64,000 bases of DNA from Plantago ovata (Eukaryota > Streptophyta > Magnoliopsida > Lamiales > Plantaginaceae). Of the stretch, positions 46,295 through 58,048 are shown in pieces. The position numbers were made by a program, and so were the translations under genes. The notes below the pieces were generated by a model. It did not search any database. It worked only from the letters and a program-made list of their open reading frames with translations, and was not told the DNA's origin. Location of the stretch: contig CM051456.1 of assembly GCA_028274465.1 (NCBI GenBank), positions 43,212,870 through 43,276,869 of the forward strand. The letters run 5' to 3'. How positions within the stretch are numbered: the stretch's first letter is position 1; every line of letters begins with the position of its first letter.

Positions 46295-46556
46295 CTTACT
46301 CCATTTCATTAATAACTTCCTAGGTTTCTATTTTGGGGTTCTTTTACAAACTTCCTAACCCAAATATTGAAAGTTTTTCAGCCCACTTACCAATTTTTTA
46401 TTATTTATTTCTTCTTCTTTATAACCAATTTATCACTCTCTCTCATATTTTATCACCCATTTACAATTAAATATTCATACAAATCAATTTTTTAGTATTA
46501 TTTTTTAAATTTGATAATTTTTACTACTTAGGAAGTAACAAATGAAATGGAGGAAG
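46295..46556. mobile_element. Stowaway-like MITE (262 bp)
   Basis: TIRs CTTACTCCATTTCATT and CTTCCTCCATTTCATT (inverted), with TA at 46293-46294 and 46557-46558. It sits four bases beyond the preceding MITE's TSD. Confidence 0.75.
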
Positions 46557-46558
46557 TA

Positions 46559-47129
46559 TCTCTTTTTACTAACTATAACTATGCAACTACATAAGATATA
46601 AGATATCTGCATCAATATACAAAAGTCCTATTTGCATGTTGTAGGCACTAATCCATTTTAAATATCCACACACGATATTATCATCCCGATATGTCAATAA
46701 AATTATTACTACCCTAACAATGATAGTTAAGTAGATTTGGTTGAGAAACCGTGGAGAAATCTACTCAACATGTATAAGACTACTCATAAAAGTCTTTTTT
46801 CCTATTTACATGTTGAGTAGAACGTGCAGAACACAAAAAAATCTCATAAAATCTAATCTCATACATTGAAATAAACAACAAAAAAGACACAAAAAATAAA
46901 ACCCTGAAGCTATTGTTTATCAATTTTCATCTCTATTATGACTCGGCCATTCAGATGGTTACAAAAATGCTAAAATGCTCTTGACATTTACTATTTCCAA
47001 GAATCAGGGACTACTCTAAGTGCTGCTTTGATCCAGCACAATACTTACAATAGACCTAAATCCGTATTATAGATAGAAGGTAGTGGAGGTAGGTAACGTG
47101 TATATGTTGATGTGTAAAATATCAGTTCT
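46559..47129. other. Unassigned AT-rich sequence
   Basis: I see no gene or repeat of known type. Short direct repeats of TACATGTTGAGTAG type occur around 46760-46815. Confidence 0.3.
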
Positions 47130-47634
47130 TTTCGTCCTAATCCGTGAGCGTCCCTTTTACTTCAAGTTCCTTCCATGAGCTTCTGAGACCTAGCTTCTGA
47201 GACCTAAAAGTTCTTGGACCTGAAATAAAACTTGGAGAGGGGGGTTAGTAACGACTACCCGTTTTGTCTTGGATCAAACCGATGGTACGACTTTACGTGT
47301 AGGGAGTCGTAGGCTTCCCCAGTAAATATGGTAGAGAGTGAATTATTGATAATAGCTTAATTGCAGCTTGAGTGATTGTTGGTTGAGTATAGATTGATTA
47401 CCTTCAAATGATGGAGTATGGAGGCTATTTATAACTCTTATATCCAAGTAGTCTTCTCCAAGATCGTGCAAAGTGTCCGTCTAGGATGGAGCCACATATG
47501 TGTAAAAGGCCTATTAGCATTTGATGAGCTTGGGCCATTATGCAAGACTTTGTTCCTCTTGGGCTTGCTCTATCTTCCTTAGCGGATCATTTGGGGAGGA
47601 CCAAGATTCTAGGAGACGGTCCTGTTCGGAAACT
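47130..47634 (-). repeat. Degenerate Tat-type LTR fragment
   Basis: It shares order and wording with the Tat LTR at 23349-24166: a GAGGGGGGTTAGT block, CGACTTTACGTGTA.GGAG, and a TATA-like motif (minus-strand TATAAATAG) further on. Similarity is partial, so it is a related but distinct LTR. No internal region is attached. Confidence 0.5.
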
Positions 47635-48959
47635 TGTAATTTTGATGAGCAATTAACCATGCTAAATTAAGTAAAGTCCAGTAACTATTACTCTTAAGGT
47701 CCATAGGAATTTAGAATTTTAAGGACATTGTAAAAGAGGAACGTTTGCTGAAAGATTTAGTGTAGGTACTAGATAGGTTCTTAAGTTTGTTGATTGTGTA
47801 CTTTATTTTTACAAACAAACTATTGAAGACCTAGAACCACTCAGAAAGTTGAAGATTCGAAGACTGAAGACTTAGAAGAATTCTGAGAAAGGTATCTACA
47901 AAGGCACATGTTGTCTCAGAAAGTGAGATTCTCAGCAACAACTTGCATAAGTGAAAATCTATATGACAGAGTAGGTTGTGTTTGTTGAAACTGAGACTGA
48001 CCACTTGCTGACTACATATGTGACCTCCTTGCTGAAGAAGTACTTGCATTTTGGCTCCAACGTTCATATTTGAATTTGATTCAAAGAACATTAAAGGCAA
48101 AGTTAACACGCAAAGAACATGAAGACAAGAAGACAAATGAAGAGCGCTGCTGAAAGTACAAAAGTAAGATAGTGACATCTTAAGGTACAAGCCTTATAAT
48201 TTGAGATTCAAACGTCTCCCTTGAGACACTATAAATAGAAGACCATAGGTTGAGTAGAAGGATGTGTCAACAACGTGATCAAACTCTCACTTGTGCTTTA
48301 AACACTCAAATCCTTCTCTACTCTTTACTGCTTATTGATCCGTTCCAAGACATAAGCTTGAAACTAAAGCTACTTGTGAAGAAGTAGTAGAACATTGAAA
48401 GCTAAGAAATTAGTTAAGTGTTCTTTCTTCTAAACAAGAACAAGTCTTGACACAAGAAACAACAAAATTGCTTACTGCAAAGTATTACAAGTTGAGTTTC
48501 TTTAGATTGCTTATTATAGCTGCAAAGTTATATTCAAGTCATCTCATCCCAACCCTCTCTAACTGATAAACACCCTTATTCATGCGTGGAATTCAGGGGG
48601 AATTAATCAAGCATAGTTTTGCTGATTAAGTGTCCCAAGTTTGGTGGAGAACAAGGTTTAGTTCTCTAGTTTTAAGTTGAAAACAAGGCAAGTGTGCTTT
48701 GGTTTTTGAGAATCATTAGTGATAGGATTTGTAAGGAACCTCATATCTTATCATAGTGGATTCAGTCCTAGAAAGGACAAAGTGGATTAGTTGAGAGATT
48801 ACGTCACTCTTAGATACCACTATAAAAGTGTATGTGTGATTTACATTTCTGCAGTTTCCTTTCAGCAAGTTACTTTGTTTTTCACTGTTTATCTGCTTAC
48901 TTGCTGAAACTAGCTTTCTGACAAAAGCACTTATTGTAAAAGACTTCCGCACTCTGTTT

Positions 48960-49063
48960 TTAAGTATCAACAAACTTGTCACTGAAAAGTAACAAGCACT
49001 TGCTGAGAAAGTTAAGTACCAGCAAACTCATTACTGAAAAGTAATAAATACTTGTTGAGAAAG
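48960..49063 (+). repeat. Two 52-bp tandem repeats in the copia LTR
   Basis: Units at 48960-49011 and 49012-49063 share TTAAGTA...CAGCAAAC / CAACAAAC...ACTGAAAAGTAA and ...TGAGAAAGT. Confidence 0.75.
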
Positions 49064-49451
49064 TTTTAAGGGTTTTTCTATGGTCAGACAGGCTTTCGCC
49101 TTGCCTGACAACAGGCACCCAATGAAAAGGCGCCACGTCGTTCGCCTTCGCCAACCCTTCGCCAAAAAGTAAAAATAATTATTCTTATTTATTTTTTCAA
49201 TTAAATACAAATTTACTTAAATAACCTTGAATTAAAATAATAAATACAATTATTAAAAAATACATTAAAATAAAAATATTTACATATATTATTATTATTA
49301 TTTTTTCGGGCCAATGGGTGGGCGCTAACGGATCGGGCCGGGCCCGAGCACATGACGCGGGTCATAAACGGACCGCGTAAGGTCTGGCCCGGATCCATAT
49401 ATCTGATCTTTGCATCTAATTAAAGAAAAGGTAATTTCAATGTTTGATGTA

Positions 49452-49500
49452 GGATTCGAACCCAAACCACCATAATGAAAGTCAACATACCTAACCAACA
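49452..49500 (-). other. tRNA-like module, left arm
   Basis: Minus-strand B-box GGTTCGAATCC is exact (49452-49462). The A-box candidate near 49488-49500 is weak. It points toward the element's left end. Confidence 0.4.
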
Positions 49501-50348
49501 AGACAAAGTTCCAATTTGGTTGAATTGATGATGTTATAAATATAAGTAATGTATTTTGTATAATGTAAACATTTAACATTTTAATTGTGAATTTGCATTT
49601 CACTGTATATCAGTACTAATCTTAAACTAAAATAAATTATTTCTCATTGTTTTTTTACTCTGGTAGATTGGCCAACGGAATTACTGATTATTCTAACCTA
49701 ACCAATGTTCATCCTTACCCTAAGACTCACATAATGACTAGTTTGTAAACATGTTGTCTAGTTGAATTATTATTTATGAATTTTTCTACATTTATATTAA
49801 ATAATAAACTAATTGACACTATGAACGGATAAAACAACATATATCATGACTTGTTACGTATATGAGGCTACTAAATTGCTTCTATAATTGTTATAGAGTT
49901 AAGACAATGTAAGTTGCTATCTATGAGTCTAAAGGTTTGACTCATTTTATAGTGAATGTTTCATTGGAGAAGATTAATGCACTTATCCATTATATCGTAT
50001 CTCAGTGATTGTTATCATTTGTTAGTTTGTTGAGTATCCATTTATGTTCTTCCTCAACCCCCGAAAGATACTTTGGAGTCATGAGTCTATGCGATGAGCT
50101 TTGTTTAATTTGTATTTTAGAATTAATTTGTTGTGGACTTGTTCGGAGTGGGCTTTATTAGTACTTGCTAAAGTGATATGAGATACCCATCGAGTGTGTG
50201 GTCTTGAGTTGAGTTAATTGGCTTTATTAGGACCGACTTAAGAGAGTTGAGATACCAATCGCGTGTCGAACCGTGTGTGTAGACTCTAATATTGAATCAT
50301 ATGTAGAGAGTTGAATAACTCCTCAAGAGCGTGGAAATAAAATTAATA

Positions 50349-50654
50349 CTCCCTCCGTTCTCTCATAAGTTCCTAGTTTGACTTTTTTTTGTCAACAACT
50401 TTCAACTTTGACTTCAAATTACTTTTAAAATGTAATAATAAAATATTTAACGAAATTATATTATGAAAATATAGAACCTAAATTTTCATAACATAATTTC
50501 GTTACATACTTTATCATTCTAGTTTAAGAGTAATTTTCATAATATAATTTCGTTACATACTTTATCATTCTAGTTTAAGAGTAATCAGAAGTCAAAACTG
50601 AAAGCTGTTGACCAAAAATAGTGAAATCAGGAAGCTTATGGGATAACGGGGGAG
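50349..50654. mobile_element. Stowaway MITE (306 bp)
   Basis: CTCCCTCCGTTCTCTCATAAG at the left and CTCCCCCGTTATCCCATAAG inverted at the right, with TA at 50347-50348 and 50655-50656. It contains a 56-bp internal direct duplication (about 50478-50590) and is nested in the long-TIR element. Confidence 0.85.
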
Positions 50655-50656
50655 TA

Positions 50657-52270
50657 TTAATTTATGTTTTATACATATTTTGACATTTTCATGTTATTCT
50701 TGATTAATTCAATTCGGATAGGATCGCTACATATCAATGTTATACATCATTTATCCGTCACAATATTTTATAAACAAATGCATTTCGATATATATACTAC
50801 AGAGTAATTTAGAACGTGAAGAGAAAAGTTCAGAAGAAGACTTCTTGGGATTCACTTTAAAAGCGCATTTTATGTTCCACATCAAGTCATCTCATTTCAA
50901 CCGAGTACTTTAAAAGAAGTCTTATCCGTAGGTATTAGCCACGGACATCCTCTTCTTTATGCTTCAGAACAAATGAATTGTTTTTATTACAAATGCAACA
51001 TTAGAGTTGTAGGTTTATAATCCATCACGTGCATTAAATTTGCAAAAAAGTTAAAGAAAAACAACAATTAAAAAACAATATTGTATCCATACAAATGTAT
51101 TTTGATTCATTTTATGGTCATACTTGCGTTATGTTGGCCTTTTAGTCATCTGTGTTTTTAATATTGATCATTATTTATTGGGTGAGTTAGAGTGAGATTT
51201 ATTGAATCCAACTCAAACTCAATTCGTGTAGTTCCATAATAAATTTTATTTGGGTTATCGGATGAAATGAATTATGGTCAAGTATATTTGGGATCGAATG
51301 AATTTCTGTGAAAATAAATTTCGAGTCAGTTTCTCTTTTGGTCCATTTATTCTTGTTCTGTAGGATTGACTCTTGGATTAGTAACCTATATATTTATGAT
51401 GAGTCGTCGGATTAAGGTTACACCTATATATACAATTAAAATTAATAGATATTTCTATTAATATTGTGAATAATATTCTAATCGGATAATAAAATTAAGA
51501 GAGATGTAGCCCATTTAAAATAACCCTAATATAATCTATTAAATCGATTTTAAATTTAGACATATAAAATAAATATGTGAATACTTATTCGCCATTTTTG
51601 TCATCTGTATGCACAATTCTGATTATTTTCGTTTGGGTGAATACAAAACAAATTTAAATAGGAACGGTTGTATCCCACTCAAATTCAATTCGGATAATTT
51701 CGGATGAAATTTGATTCGATTTATTTTTTATCATAACAAATTTCGGGTTAAATTTGATTCGATTTATTCAGTTCAAATATATTTTTAATCTGATGAATTT
51801 GTGTGAATATTAATTTGGGTAAATTAGAATCGATTATCTTGTTTTCAACTTTATTATTATGTTGTCACATCAAATCCCAGATTAAATTTAGATATTTAAC
51901 CGATATATTTCTGATACTTTATGGACTAAATTGAATTTTGGCATATCAATTTTAACATTAACAGGATAAACCCATTTATATAAAACTAAAAAATTAAATA
52001 ATTTCTATTTTGTGAATAATGTGGTGTTTGGAAGACCATGAACACTTTTTAGCTTCCTTTGTCCACTCAAATTCATGAGTTGGAACAGGTCAATTATATG
52101 AGAATGCGAATGGGAAAATGAACGGGAATGAGCGACCTGTCACTGTTTTTTCTTCTGAGAAGTCGACTGAGAGAGGTAGCAGCAGCAAGAGAGAGACGTG
52201 AATGAGTGTTCAATTAATTTTAAATTTAGGTTGACTATTAATTTTCTATTATGATAGTGTATAAAGTAAT
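50657..52270. other. AT-rich interior of the long-TIR element
   Basis: Very AT-rich with short TTTCGGATGAAATTTGATTCG repeats (about 51660-51780). No ORF of note and no recognised domain. Confidence 0.4.
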
Positions 52271-52273
52271 TGG

Positions 52274-52327
52274 TAGCCTGGTGGTTTAGTCTTGTGCTAT
52301 TTAGCCAAAGGGCTCAGGTTCAAATCC
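52274..52327 (+). other. tRNA-like module, right arm
   Basis: A-box-like TAGCCTGGTGG (52274-52284) and B-box GGTTCAAATCC (52317-52327). It points toward the right end, mirroring 49452-49500. Confidence 0.45.
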
Positions 52328-52746
52328 TATCTTTGAATATTTTTGGTAACTATAATTAAATATTTTCAAATTCATTAATAAATAATTTAATATAATAAAA
52401 ATAATAAAAAAATCGTCCAAAAAATAATAAATAAATCGAAATTATAAAAAAAATTAAAATTATTATTTTTTGGAGAGTAAAAATGACATTTTATAAAATA
52501 TTAGTATTTTTATTATAATTATTAATTGAAATATTAATAAGGCAACAAGGCGGAGGATAAGGCGAAAGGCGATCGCCAAATATTTTTTGGAGAAGTGTTG
52601 TGAACCATTAGATCAAAGATCTAATGGTCTAGATGAGTTTGCCAGATATCAGGCTGGGCGAAAAGTTTTAAAGGACGAAAAGTTTGTAAAGACTATTCAC
52701 CCCCCTCCTCTCTAGTCTTTACTTGTTGTTTAAAGGGACCAACAAG

Positions 52747-52757
52747 TGGTATCAGAG
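52747..52757 (+). promoter_or_regulatory. Copia PBS, initiator-Met tRNA type
   Basis: TGGTATCAGAG lies directly after the LTR end, standard for plant copia elements. Confidence 0.85.
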
Positions 52758-52815
52758 TTGGAGGTTTCCGTAAATCACTTTCACTTGATCAGTTTGGTAG
52801 TTATTTGCTGACAGG

Positions 52816-53962
52816 ATGTCTTTAGGAGACGCTCCTTTGCTGAAGTTGAAAAACTATGAGAAATGGCGAAACAACATGATGCTACATCTTGAGGCCATTA
52901 GTGATGAGAAGGTGACTGTCATAAACGATGGTCCAATCAAGATCACTAAAGTTGAAAGAAGCTTTCCTCACAAAACCACGGATACTGCTGGAAAGGAAAC
53001 TATCTTAGGAGAACCGATCGACACTGTCGTACCAAAACCTAGAGAGGAATGGACTTCTGATGAAGCCAAGAGATTCCGTCTTGATGGCCAAGCAAGAATA
53101 TCATCATTCGATCTACTCCAAACACTACAATGCAAACTATGGGGTGCCAAAACTGCGAAGGAAGCTTGGAAAATGGTTCAAGATCTTTGTGTTGGATCTG
53201 ACAAAACCAAGGAAAACAAACCCGAAGTGCTAAAGTTGAAGTTTCAAAACTTCAAACAAGGTGCCACTGAGTCACTGGAGGACTTGGATTTCAGATTCAC
53301 AACTCTTGTGAGTGAAATGGCTGCCTTAGGTGTTGGAAACTACTATTCAGATTCTGAGAAGGTGAAAACCATTATCAGAAATTTGAATCATGAATGGATT
53401 CACAGTCAGAACTTCTACTACAATCAAGGAATTCCAAACATCACTCCAACTGAGTTGTTCTCTCACCTTGCTACTGTCAACTATGAGACAAAGCTAAGAG
53501 AAAGTGTGTTTGCTGAAAAATCGCAAAACATTGCTCTTGCTGCCAAGCCTTCACCTTTGGAAAAGAAGAGTGACACAGAATCTGCCGATGAAAATGTTCT
53601 TGCAGTTAGAAACATGAAGAAATTCATTAGCAAGGAACTTGAAAGGCGAAAATCAAAAGAGAAGCTAAAAAGCATCTTGATAACAGCTACCATAAGTACA
53701 ACAATGAAGCTAGCTCGCTGAGCAGGCAAGCTCAGCAAGCAAATTCTTCTGAAGAACCAGCAGTTGGCAATGATCTTTGCCATTATTGCAAAAAGCCAGG
53801 ACACTTCAAAGCAAAGTGTACTTTGCTGAAAAGAAGAAAAAGTTCAAGAAGGCTTTGATTGTTGAAGAAAAGAAGAAGTTTCAAGAAAAAATTGATGCTC
53901 TTTGCATTGAAACAAGCTGTGAAGACAGTGAGGTAGAAAGTTCAGACACTGAAGAAGAGTAA
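52816..53962 (+). pseudogene. Copia gag with CCHC knuckle, frameshifted
   Basis: The frame from 52816 (MSLGDAPLLKLKNYEKWRNNM) covers a UBN2/copia-type Gag domain over about 250 residues. A shift near 53670 (after KEKLK) moves the zinc knuckle CHYCKKPGHFKAKC into another frame, and a second shift near 53840 precedes the Lys/Glu-rich segment ending at 53962. The element's capsid protein is thus broken in two places. Confidence 0.85.
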
Positions 53963-54007
53963 GCTACATTGGACGTAGAAATAGGCAAATAAGTTTGTGG
54001 AATTGCC

Positions 54008-54543
54008 ATGGAAGCTTACCCAGATGTGTCAAATTACGAGTTATGCCTCATGGCCGATCAAGTAAATTCTCCTACCTCTGACTCTGATTCAGAAAGTGAA
54101 GATGAGATTGATCTTGATAGAATTCAAGGAGAAATCAAAAGATTTGAGAAAACTTTGAGCAAACAGCAAGAGAAACTACAGAATGCTGAACTTCGGACTA
54201 AGCAAACTACTGAAAAGTACGTTGTGCTGACCGCTGAGTCAGAAAAGAAAGATGCTGAAATATTGCATCTCAAAAAGCTAATTGCTGAAGCTACAAAGAA
54301 AAATGCTCAAATGGCAATAGAATTGGAAGAATATCAGTCTTTAATTATGAAGTTACTTGTTGAAATACAAGAGATGAAAAAGATGAAAGTCAATTTCAAA
54401 TCTTATGCAAACGCTAGTAACACGCTAACTGAACTAAATTCTTATCTGAGAGATCCATCTCAGAAAGAAGGTTTAGGTGCTACTTATGAAGGTGATGACG
54501 TGATACTCTTGAGTAAAGACAAATCTGTAAGAAAATACGGTCA
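54008..54543 (+). pseudogene. Copia gag C-terminal coiled-coil
   Basis: MEAYPDVSNYELCLMAD is followed by an acidic block and about 90 residues of heptad-like Glu/Lys/Leu (RFEKTLSKQQEKLQNAEL). The frame ends at the insertion (54544). Joining across it gives KYGQ-SKVAEIRNQ in frame, so the insertion is the only break at this point. A long coiled-coil Gag extension is usual in SIRE-type elements. Confidence 0.7.
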
Positions 54544-55729
54544 GAGTTACCCCTAGGATACGCAGCGGAATTTCAAAAAATTTCTTAACATACAGGTTAA
54601 TTGATTATGTATATGTCGTATATGTATAAACACGTCAATTAGAAGACTAACCTTACTTCCAAAGAAGCTTCCAAGTCTTCGTAATAATCCGGTGTATCTT
54701 CTCCTTCGTCGAAGTCGAAGATATCTGCAATACTCTGATTATCTGCAAGACAATTAGAGTTAGTTTCCAGCTCCTAGAACCTCAACCTTGGTATCCACGG
54801 ATGAACAGCCTATCGGAAGAATGCTAGGATATTCTTTGTGTGACCAAGAAGACGGGGCGGCAATTCCTCCGGTGAGGTGGCGCGCGCGGATGACTGTAGA
54901 GGAGGGAAGAGTTTTTATTTTTTCTAAGAAAACTGGGTAGAATGACTGTGAAAGTCTATGTCAAAAAACTCTCTAATAGTCTACTATATATAGTAGTCAA
55001 TAGAAGCCTAAAGCATAAGCAATTAGACTTCGTAAAGGAATAAGAATCTAATTCTTATCGCACAAGGAAACCAATATCAAGTCTAGATTCATTCCCAATC
55101 AAATTAAAACTCAATCAGGAAAATCTAACTTATCTCTTGGACTTCTAATAGAGGAAGGAGTCGAACTCCTTCCCCTATCCAGCCTACGCGCGCGCGCGCG
55201 CTCTCCCAGGGACACTAGGTGGGTCCATTTTGGGACCCACTTATAGTTCTAAGGCAATTCAAACTCCAAGTAGATTTTTCCATGTGCATATGTTAATTCT
55301 AAATTAACATATCCTTTCAAATCAAACCTCTATTATATTTCCAAAATATAATATTTAATTGTATTTACATAAAATACAATTAATCAGCCAATTCAATTAA
55401 TAATTCCAAATAATTAATTGAGCCAACAAATATTATAATTAATTCCAAATCAATTATAATCCATCAATCACAATTAATTCCAAATAGAGACAGAAATAGA
55501 GATATGACATGCTGCATGCCTGGTGTAATATAAATATGAAAGCGATACTCAATAGTAAAAGCAACAAACATATATTATATTACGTTGACCTGTGTAATAG
55601 TACATATATGCCCTCTATAAGGGAACTATGCCCTTAGTAAGGACTGTCTCTAGGACATATACACTATCAAAATCACCAATTACCTTTGTTCGTGCTACTG
55701 ATAGTGGTGATCCAAAACTCTATTAAATT
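54544..55729. mobile_element. 1186-bp noncoding insertion in copia gag
   Basis: GGTCA is duplicated at 54539-54543 and 55730-55734, and its removal restores the copia frame. Ends are GAGTTACCCC and TATTAAATT, without TG...CA or TIRs. It has a CG repeat (about 55188-55202) and AT-rich stretches; the minus strand reads like a copia-type LTR (TATGTCCTAGAGACAGTCC). It is perhaps a solo LTR with altered ends. Confidence 0.55.
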
Positions 55730-55734
55730 GGTCA

Positions 55735-56371
55735 ATCTAAGGTTGCTGAAATAAGAAATCAAGTACCTATGACCAAGAAGCCCGCTGTTGCTACTCAAAG
55801 TAACAAGACTTCAAAAGGTAAACAGGTTGCTGAAAAGCAATCTGGTCAGAAAAAGGATGCTGAAAAACAATCCGCCAAACAAGTTGCTGAAAAACAATTT
55901 GTTAAGTCTAAAGGCAAGATTACTAACAAAAGTAATCAGAAGTCCTTTGCTGACACACCTGAATCAAGTAAGGTTGTTGAGACAAAAATTCAGCATACTC
56001 CGAAAAGTGGACTTCGATACAAAACGAAGCAAAATCAACTTTTTCACGAGTATAAGAAGAGTCAGGAAAGATACTTCAAAGAGCTGAACAAATCCAAGCC
56101 TAAGAGTACTAACAATACTAAGAATGCTAGGACTAGAAAGAACCTTTCTAGGAAAGAATTTACTGAAAAGTATATTCAGCAAATGGGTCAACCAAACAAG
56201 ACACCATATCAGATAGTGGACTTGACCAACATTGTTCAAAAGTCTTTTGGTACTAAACCATCTAGTTCCCCAGCAAGTAGAAAACAAGTCAAGATTGAAA
56301 AAGTCAAGACTTGGGTTTCCACTGGACGTTTTCTTGAACATGTTAATGGATATCCAATCTTGGATAATTAA
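55735..56371 (+). pseudogene. Copia Gag-protease linker, basic
   Basis: Open frame through VAEIRNQVPMTKKPAVATQS, followed by Lys/Ser/Gln-rich repeats (AEKQSGQKKDAEKQSAKQVAEKQ) and a basic segment to a stop at 56371. The protease that follows is in a different frame, so another frameshift lies near 56370. Confidence 0.7.
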
Positions 56372-56376
56372 CTTGT

Positions 56377-57295
56377 TTGATCTTGATTGTGGAGATTTCA
56401 GCCACGGAGACAAACAATGCAATTTGGCACTTTGATAGTGGCTGCGGAAAGCACATGACGGGCAATAAGAAAAACCTTATAAACTATAGACGGTGGTCTA
56501 AAGGTCCAACAATAAGGTTTGCTGGTGGAGGCTTTGGTTGTACTAAAGGCCATGCTGATGTGAAGTTAGGGTGCATTACTATTTCAGGACTTCTTTATGT
56601 CAAAAATCTTAAGTTTAACCTTTTCAGCATGAGTCAGTTTGCTGACAAAGGTTATTTCATAAAAATCAAAAGTGATGAATGTAAACTTATTCACTTTGAG
56701 ACAAAGAATGTAATCATGGTTGTTAGAAGATCAGGAGGCCTAGAAACTGTAGATTGCTCCTCAGCAATCATTGAAAAATGCCTTATCTCAGAACATGATT
56801 GTCTTGCTGAAAAAGCATGGTTATGGCATAAAAGAACCAGTCACCTAAACTTCAGGACGCTGAATAAGCTGTCTAAAAAGTTACTTGTAGTTGGATTACC
56901 TAAGGTTACTTTTAAGAAGGATGGTGTTTGCACTGCATGTCAGCAAGGTAAGCAAACCAAAACTTCTTTCAAGAACAAGGCAGTACCGTCAACTACAAAA
57001 TCTTTACAACTCTTGCACATGGATTTGTTTGAATCTGCTTCAACAAGCTATGCTGGCAAGAAGTATGGTCTGGTGGTGGTGGATGATTATTCAAGGTTCA
57101 CTTGGGTAATTTTCATCAAACATAAGTCTGAAACAAGGACTGAAATACCTAAATTGTTGAACAAGCTCGAAGTCATGAAAAATGACAGGGTAAAAATCAT
57201 CAGAACAGACCATGGTACTGAGTTTGTAAACCAGTACATAACTGAATATTGCGCTTCTAAAGGCATACAACATCAGTTATCCTCAGTAAGGACAC
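56377..57295 (+). pseudogene. Copia protease, GAG-pre-integrase and integrase, truncated
   Basis: Protease site WHFDSGCGKHMTG is near the start. The pre-integrase zinc site follows (HKRTSHLNFRTL ... CTACQQGKQTK). The integrase core has HMDLFE, VDDYSRFTWV and RTDHGTEF, the first three acidic landmarks. The frame runs to SSVRT and is cut by D's LTR at 57296. The flank GACAC (57291-57295) is the candidate TSD. Confidence 0.85.
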
Positions 57296-58048
57296 TGATG
57301 AATGTGTATTTTACACTTTCATTTAGGTCTTTTTCACCTATTTTAGCTATCCTCTATGGTAATTTAGCTATATTTTAGTGCATTTTATTAGAATAGTGTC
57401 ACGTTTCTCTTTAGTTTTTATTTTACAGGTTTTGGTTGAAAAACGAGGATTTCCGGGCAATTATATATAAGTTGACAAGGAATTGGTGTTCCAGAAGCCT
57501 ATTTGGAGTATCTGAAGGTTTCCGGATAGGATTTGGAGTCTCGGGGTCGAATCTGGAGGTTAGAAGGCCACTAGAAGTCAGAAACCGAGTCCGAAAAGGG
57601 GAAGAAATCCAAAAACGCGTCGAAAACGCGGAATTTCCCGAATTTTACTCCCGGGCGAATCGCCCGGGTTGTGGGGCGAATCGCCCCACACCAGGCGACT
57701 CGCCCGGTGTGTGGGGCCCTTCGCCCCATACAAGTTCGAACACTATATATAGTTGCTCAGTTTTTCTCCGGATTTCATACTTTTCCGGACCTATTCTCTC
57801 ACCTTTCTCTGTAGTTTTAGGTAGGAACTTCCCAGAGCCTGTTCTGGGGGTTCATAGCTTAGGAGATACTTTTTCATAGCAGTTTGGAGCTTGTAAGATC
57901 GCGATTCTTCAGAGACTGACAACCTTCGGTAACATTGTATCTTACAGTTTTTCTACTTATTTTTATATATCTCTCAACATGTTTTCTTCTATGATTTCTG
58001 TTGATTGCATGACAACTAAGAGTAGCTAAACTTCTCGTTGGTGATAGT
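57296..58048 (+). repeat. 5' LTR of D, first part
   Basis: N1 LTR start. Dyads lie at 57648-57730 and CTATATATAG at 57743-57752. The last five bases, ATAGT, are the solo LTR's target duplication. Confidence 0.9.

Larger units (their letters stand above)
49078..52671. mobile_element. Long-TIR DNA element inserted in the copia LTR
   Basis: Both ends, read inward, carry a TTTCGCC..GCCTGA.....GGCA block, a patch rich in CGCC, about 300 AT-rich bases and an outward-facing tRNA-like module. Imperfect direct repeats AAGTTTTAAGG and AAGTTTTAAAGG flank it. A 9-bp TSD and long decayed TIRs would fit a Mutator-like element. No transposase frame is seen. Exact ends are uncertain by about 25 bases. Confidence 0.5.
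47635..52746 (+). repeat. 5' LTR of the copia element, with insertion
   Basis: The right end, ACCAACA at 52740-52746 next to the PBS, is clear. The left end is a guess at TGTAATTTTGATGAGC (47635). A TATA-like CTATAAATAG lies at about 48229. Minus the insertion (49078-52671) the LTR is about 1.5 kb. Confidence 0.45.
47635..57295 (+). mobile_element. SIRE-like copia element, cut by D
   Basis: 5' LTR region (start uncertain), PBS 52747-52757, gag with CCHC knuckle, long coiled-coil and basic linker, protease, and integrase up to HQLSSVRT, where D inserted. The long Gag extension fits the SIRE/Maximus lineage. Two insertions interrupt it (49078-52671 and 54544-55729). RT, RNase H and 3' LTR would lie beyond D, outside the window. 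Confidence 0.8.

Noticed and set aside
47831-48190. 119-codon minus-strand frame in the copia LTR
   Set aside because: It lies antisense across the LTR promoter region, has low-complexity composition and no supporting motif.
52604-52632. Perfect 11-bp hairpin followed by CTAG, like a Helitron 3' end
   Set aside because: No TC start, no AT target junction and no Helitron protein. It fits better as part of the right arm of the long-TIR element.
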